From: JL08 sp039969355
GTDB taxonomy: Bacteria; Pseudomonadota; Alphaproteobacteria; Rhodobacterales; Rhodobacteraceae
Length of the DNA: 64,000 nucleotides
NCBI GenBank assembly: GCA_039969355.1
Contig: JBDVOA010000032.1
Location: 1-64,000 of the forward strand
Reading direction: 5' to 3'
Positions 60,265 through 64,000 of the stretch are shown here, one piece after another. Position 1 is the stretch's first letter. Every line of letters starts with the position of its first letter. A program made the position numbers and the translations under genes. The notes below the pieces were generated by a model. It did not search any database, had not been told where the DNA came from, and saw nothing but the letters and a program-made list of their open reading frames with translations.

Positions 60265-63180
60265 ATGTGCGCCGACACACCCCAGACCCCAGACTACAAA
60301 TCCACGCTGAACTTGCCCAAGACCGATTTTCCGATGCGGGCAGGGCTGCCGACACGCGAACCAATCTGGTTGGAGCGCTGGAATAAGATCGGGATATATG
60401 ACCGGTTAAGAGAAAAAAGCGGGCGCAAGCCGTTTACGTTGCACGACGGACCACCCTATGCAAACGGGAATCTGCACATCGGGCATGCGCTCAACAAGAC
60501 GATCAAGGACATGATCGTGCGCAGCCACCAGATGATGGGCTTTGATGCGCGTTACATTCCAGGCTGGGATTGCCATGGGTTGCCCATCGAATGGAAGATT
60601 GAAGAACAGTATCGCCAAAAGGGCAAAAACAAAGACAAAGTTCCGATCAACGACTTTCGTTCAGAATGCCGTAAGTTCGCCGCTGGTTGGGTGGACATCC
60701 AGCGCGACGAGTTCAAACGTCTGGGTGTGACCGGTAATTGGTCCGACCCTTACCTTACTATGGATTTTCACGCAGAACGGGTCATCGCTGAGGAATTCAT
60801 GAAGTTTCTGATGACTGGCACGCTTTATCAGGGGTCTAAACCGGTGATGTGGTCGCCGATTGAGGAAACGGCCTTGGCCGAGGCTGAAGTGGAATACCAC
60901 GACAAGGAAAGCTTTACGATCTGGGTGAAGTTCCGGGTTGTGGCCACCGGGGACGCTACGCTGGACAGCGCCTATGTGCCGATCTGGACTACGACACCAT
61001 GGACGATGCCCTCTAACAAGGCAGTTGTTTATGGTGAGGGCATTTCGTACGGCCTCTATGAAGTTATCGGCCGCCCTGAGGAATGTTGGGCCAAGATCGG
61101 CGAGCGTTACATTCTGTCGGATAAATTGGCCGCCGATGTATTCGGTCGCGCCAGGCTGGACGAGACAATGTATCGCCGTCTGTGCGGCATCAAAAATGAA
61201 GATCTGGAAAAGATCAGCCTGACCCATCCGTTCAAAGGCGCCGAAGGTGCAAACGGCGAATGGGATGACATTCGCGATTTCCGCGCCGCGGATTTTGTAA
61301 CCGATGAAGAAGGCACCGGATTTGTGCACTGCGCGCCATCACACGGTATGGAAGAATTTGAGCTTTATCGCGATCTGGGCATGCTGGAACAGGTCATCAC
61401 GTACAACGTGGTCGAAGATGGTTCCTTCCGCGCTGACCTGCCGTTTTTTGGCGGCAAAAAGATCCTCAAGCCCAACGGGAAAGAGGGCGATGCCAACACG
61501 GCGGTGATCAATAAACTGGTCGAGGTTGGCGGCCTGTTTGCGCGGGGCAAAATCAAACACAGCTACCCGCATTCTTGGCGCTCTAAAGCGCCGGTGATCT
61601 ATCGCAATACACCCCAGTGGTTCGCCGCGATTGATCGACCGGTTGGCGACGGACTGGACATGCATGGCAAGACCATCCGTGAACGCGCATTGACCGAGAT
61701 TGACAACGTCAACTGGACGCCAAAATCCGGCCGCAACCGACTTTATTCAATGATCGAAGCGCGCCCCGATTGGGTGCTCTCGCGCCAACGTGCCTGGGGT
61801 GTACCCCTGACTTGCTTTACCAAAGCAGGCGCATTGCCAACCGATCCCGATTTCCTGCTGCGTAATGAGGAAGTCAATGCTCGCATTGTAGATGCCTTTG
61901 AAAACGAAGGCGCTGATGCGTGGTACGAGAAGGGCGCCAAGGAACGCTTTCTCAGCGGAATTGTCGACCCGACGGATTACACTCAGGTTTTTGATATCCT
62001 TGACGTGTGGTTCGATTCCGGCTCGACGCATTCTTTTGTCTTGCGCGACCGCCCGGACGGAACCGAAGATGGTATTGCGGACGTCTATATGGAAGGTACC
62101 GACCAGCATCGCGGCTGGTTCCATTCCTCGCTTCTGCAAAGCTGCGGCACCATGGGGCGTGCACCCTATCGCAACGTTGTAACGCACGGTTTCACGCTGG
62201 ACGCCAAGGGCATGAAAATGTCCAAGTCGATTGGCAACACTATCGTGCCGGAAACCATCGTCAAGCAATACGGCGCAGATATTCTGCGCCTTTGGGTTGC
62301 GCAAACCGACTACACAGCGGATCAGAGGATTGGCCCGGAAATCTTAAAAGGTGTCGCTGACAGCTATCGGCGATTGCGCAACACCATGCGTTTCATGCTC
62401 GGCGCGCTGGACCAGTTTTCTGAATCTGACCGCTTGGATCCGACAGAGATGCCGGAACTGGAACAATGGGTTCTGCATCGGCTTGCAGAGCTTGATAATG
62501 TAGTGCGCAAGGGCTACGCGGCATTTGATTTTCAAGGTGTTTTTCAGGCTGTGCTGACGTTTGCGACTGTCGATCTTTCATCGTTCTATTTCGATATTCG
62601 CAAGGATGCTCTCTACTGTGATGGCAATACGATGCGTCGCCGCGCAGCCCGCACGGTTCTGGACATCCTGTTCCACCGTTTGACCACCTGGCTGGCCCCG
62701 GTTCTGGTCTTCACAATGGAAGAAGTTTGGCTTGAGCGTTTCCCGGGCGACGATAGTTCAGTTCACTTAATTGATATGCCGGAAACGCCGGAGACATGGC
62801 TCAATTCCGAATTGGCAGCAAAATGGACCAAAGTCCGCGCAGCGCGCAGGGCGGTCACTGCTGCGCTCGAGGTGCAGCGGACAGACAAGGTGATCGGAGC
62901 GTCGCTGGAAGCAGCGCCGGTTGTGCACATCAACGACGCGGAAATGCTTTCAGTCCTAAAATCCGTCGTTTTCGAAGATCTCTGCATCACTTCAGCCATC
63001 TCAGTGACATCCGATCCGGCACCAGCTGAAGCTTTTCGTATGCCAGAGGTGGCGGGCGTCGGCGTTGTGTTTGAAAAGGCTGAGGGTGAGAAATGTCTGC
63101 GGTGCTGGAAGATTTTGCCTGATGTCGGTGTGCACAGCCATGAAGGGGTTTGCGGTCGGTGCGAAGAGGCGCTCGGCTGA
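60265..63180 (+). CDS. ileS: Isoleucyl-tRNA synthetase
   Basis: 971 residues, class I synthetase. The HIGH motif is in GNLHIGHALNK, KMSKS in GMKMSKSIGNT, and the editing (CP1) domain lies between with VPIWTTTPWTMPSN and DEEGTGFVHCAPSHG. The C-terminal zinc site is CLRCWKILPDVGVHSHEGVCGRC. It charges tRNA-Ile and edits misactivated valine. It stands alone, after the ycjF-like gene and before edd. Confidence 0.97.
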   Translation: MCADTPQTPDYKSTLNLPKTDFPMRAGLPTREPIWLERWNKIGIYDRLREKSGRKPFTLHDGPPYANGNLHIGHALNKTIKDMIVRSHQMMGFDARYIPGWDCHGLPIEWKIEEQYRQKGKNKDKVPINDFRSECRKFAAGWVDIQRDEFKRLGVTGNWSDPYLTMDFHAERVIAEEFMKFLMTGTLYQGSKPVMWSPIEETALAEAEVEYHDKESFTIWVKFRVVATGDATLDSAYVPIWTTTPWTMPSNKAVVYGEGISYGLYEVIGRPEECWAKIGERYILSDKLAADVFGRARLDETMYRRLCGIKNEDLEKISLTHPFKGAEGANGEWDDIRDFRAADFVTDEEGTGFVHCAPSHGMEEFELYRDLGMLEQVITYNVVEDGSFRADLPFFGGKKILKPNGKEGDANTAVINKLVEVGGLFARGKIKHSYPHSWRSKAPVIYRNTPQWFAAIDRPVGDGLDMHGKTIRERALTEIDNVNWTPKSGRNRLYSMIEARPDWVLSRQRAWGVPLTCFTKAGALPTDPDFLLRNEEVNARIVDAFENEGADAWYEKGAKERFLSGIVDPTDYTQVFDILDVWFDSGSTHSFVLRDRPDGTEDGIADVYMEGTDQHRGWFHSSLLQSCGTMGRAPYRNVVTHGFTLDAKGMKMSKSIGNTIVPETIVKQYGADILRLWVAQTDYTADQRIGPEILKGVADSYRRLRNTMRFMLGALDQFSESDRLDPTEMPELEQWVLHRLAELDNVVRKGYAAFDFQGVFQAVLTFATVDLSSFYFDIRKDALYCDGNTMRRRAARTVLDILFHRLTTWLAPVLVFTMEEVWLERFPGDDSSVHLIDMPETPETWLNSELAAKWTKVRAARRAVTAALEVQRTDKVIGASLEAAPVVHINDAEMLSVLKSVVFEDLCITSAISVTSDPAPAEAFRMPEVAGVGVVFEKAEGEKCLRCWKILPDVGVHSHEGVCGRCEEALG

Positions 63181-63317
63181 ATCTTCGCGCTTGACTCCGC
63201 GCCTCGCCAGCTTCGATTGACATGCTTTCGGGTCTGGTGCCCACAAATGCCCGGTAATCCATCAAATGGCAAAGACAGCAATGATTTTGGCATTGCCAGT
63301 TTAGGATAATTGTGATT

Positions 63318-63329
63318 GTTAGCGCTAAC
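63318..63329. promoter_or_regulatory. LacI/GntR-type operator upstream of edd
   Basis: gttagcgctaac is a perfect 12-bp palindrome with the central CG step and flanking form typical of LacI-family operators. It lies about 90 bases before the edd ATG. A sugar- or gluconate-responsive LacI-family repressor of the Entner-Doudoroff pathway is a reasonable reading; the regulator gene is not in the window. Confidence 0.55.
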
Positions 63330-63419
63330 GCGACCTGCCTTCGTAAAGAGCGATTGCAGGTAGTATTCAGTTTATCCGGTGTTGTTGCCGAACTGACTTT
63401 GCAGACCGTGGAGACCAAC

Positions 63420-64000
63420 ATGACTCTGAATGACACTATCGCCCGGGTTACGGATCGTATCGTTGCGCGCAGCGAGGGACCACGAAACGACTATCTGGGC
63501 AGGATGAACGCCGCGCGGCAAAAAGGGCCAGCGCGAGGTCATCTCAGTTGTAGCGGGCAAGCGCACGCCTATGCCGGTGCTGGGCAGGACCAGAGTGCAC
63601 TTGCACAAGAGAGCGCTGGCAATCTAGGTATCGTGACCACGTATAACGATATGCTGTCGGCACATCAGCCCTTCGAGCGATTTCCAGAGCTTATTCGCGA
63701 TGCGGCGCGCGAGATTGGGGGGACGGCACAAGTTGCGGGCGGTGTTCCCGCAATGTGTGATGGGGTTACGCAGGGCGAACCGGGCATGGAACTCAGTCTG
63801 TTTTCGCGCGACCTGATTGCAATGGCGACGGGCATTGCCCTAACACACAACACTTTTGATGCCGCAGTTTATCTTGGCGTTTGCGACAAAATCGTCCCGG
63901 GTCTGGTGATCGGTGCCCTCAGCTTTGGCCATCTGCCAGCGGTATTTCTGCCTGCTGGGCCGATGACCTCTGGCCTGTCTAACGATGAAAAATCCAAAGT
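63420..64000 (+). CDS. edd: Phosphogluconate dehydratase (partial, cut by window end)
   Basis: The first 193 codons are present and continue past the window. The start (MTLNDTIARVTDRIVARSEG), TTYNDMLSAHQPFERFPELI, GGVPAMCDGVTQGEPGMELS and LGVCDKIVPGLVIGA are typical of Edd, the IlvD/Edd-family iron-sulfur dehydratase that makes 2-keto-3-deoxy-6-phosphogluconate. The cluster cysteine in MCDG is present. A LacI-type operator precedes it. Confidence 0.95.
   Translation, partial: MTLNDTIARVTDRIVARSEGPRNDYLGRMNAARQKGPARGHLSCSGQAHAYAGAGQDQSALAQESAGNLGIVTTYNDMLSAHQPFERFPELIRDAAREIGGTAQVAGGVPAMCDGVTQGEPGMELSLFSRDLIAMATGIALTHNTFDAAVYLGVCDKIVPGLVIGALSFGHLPAVFLPAGPMTSGLSNDEKSK

Noticed and set aside
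1..64000. CRISPR arrays, complete insertion sequences, rRNA genes, restriction-modification or known phage-defence systems
   Set aside because: I saw no regularly spaced direct repeats, no transposase, no rRNA and no recognisable defence genes on either strand.

Overview
The window looks like chromosomal DNA of a marine alphaproteobacterium of the Roseobacter group (Rhodobacterales/Rhodobacteraceae). This rests on the gene content: a fabA-fabB-fabI run divergent from an Irr-type Fur regulator, the cell-cycle regulator GcrA, an infA-maf-RNase G-yacG operon beside tRNA-Phe, an opgC-opgG-opgH glucan operon, a DctP/M/Q TRAP transporter, and a remnant of a tyrosine recombinase type I know from roseobacters. 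No species can be named from the sequence alone.

Layout. 1-5.8 kb is accessory: a gene-free stretch, then three plus-strand genes for exported or membrane proteins (a HupE/UreJ-like membrane protein, a periplasmic metallo-beta-lactamase-fold hydrolase and an unrecognised secreted/membrane protein), then an integrase fragment carrying a nonsense codon next to tRNA-Phe. 5.9-8.1 kb is the core infA-maf-rng-yacG operon plus tRNA-Phe. 8.2-18.5 kb is an all-minus block of catabolic enzymes (enolase-superfamily dehydratase, Zn alcohol dehydrogenase, MFS exporter, PcaB- and PcaD-like enzymes, two other alpha/beta hydrolases, a PLP dehydratase, a haloacid-dehalogenase-like protein, an EEP-fold hydrolase), mostly with 1-4 nt overlaps. 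18.7-19.2 kb is a decayed gene. 19.4-29.6 kb holds fatty acid synthesis (fabA, fabB, fabI), irr, fadH, rppH, an acetyltransferase, an adenosine-kinase-like gene, nth, an Ada-like methyltransferase and an OmpA-type lipoprotein. 29.6-34.3 kb is the osmoregulated periplasmic glucan operon. 34.4-42.7 kb has a TPR protein, gcrA with a notable leader, argD-argF, two small exported proteins, a glutathione transferase and 6-phosphogluconate dehydrogenase. 43.2-48.5 kb has a membrane ferredoxin coupled to a large MscS channel, and a di-haem peroxidase divergent from a Sel1 protein. 48.5-56.2 kb is a catabolic cluster: TRAP transporter, flavin reductase, flavin-dependent monooxygenase, aldo/keto reductase, and a divergent GntR regulator with a Gfo/Idh dehydrogenase. 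56.2-64 kb is truA, a ycjX-acetyltransferase-ycjF operon, ileS, and the start of edd behind a LacI-type operator.

The best candidates for undescribed biology are the three-gene exported cassette beside the dead integrase, the ferredoxin/MscS pair, the terminator-like hairpin in the gcrA leader, the di-haem peroxidase with no normal start codon, and a hydrolase whose nucleophile serine is replaced by alanine. Start codons were moved from the longest open frame wherever a Shine-Dalgarno sequence, signal peptide or neighbouring stop codon argued for it. No database search could be run, so family assignments rest on motif recognition.
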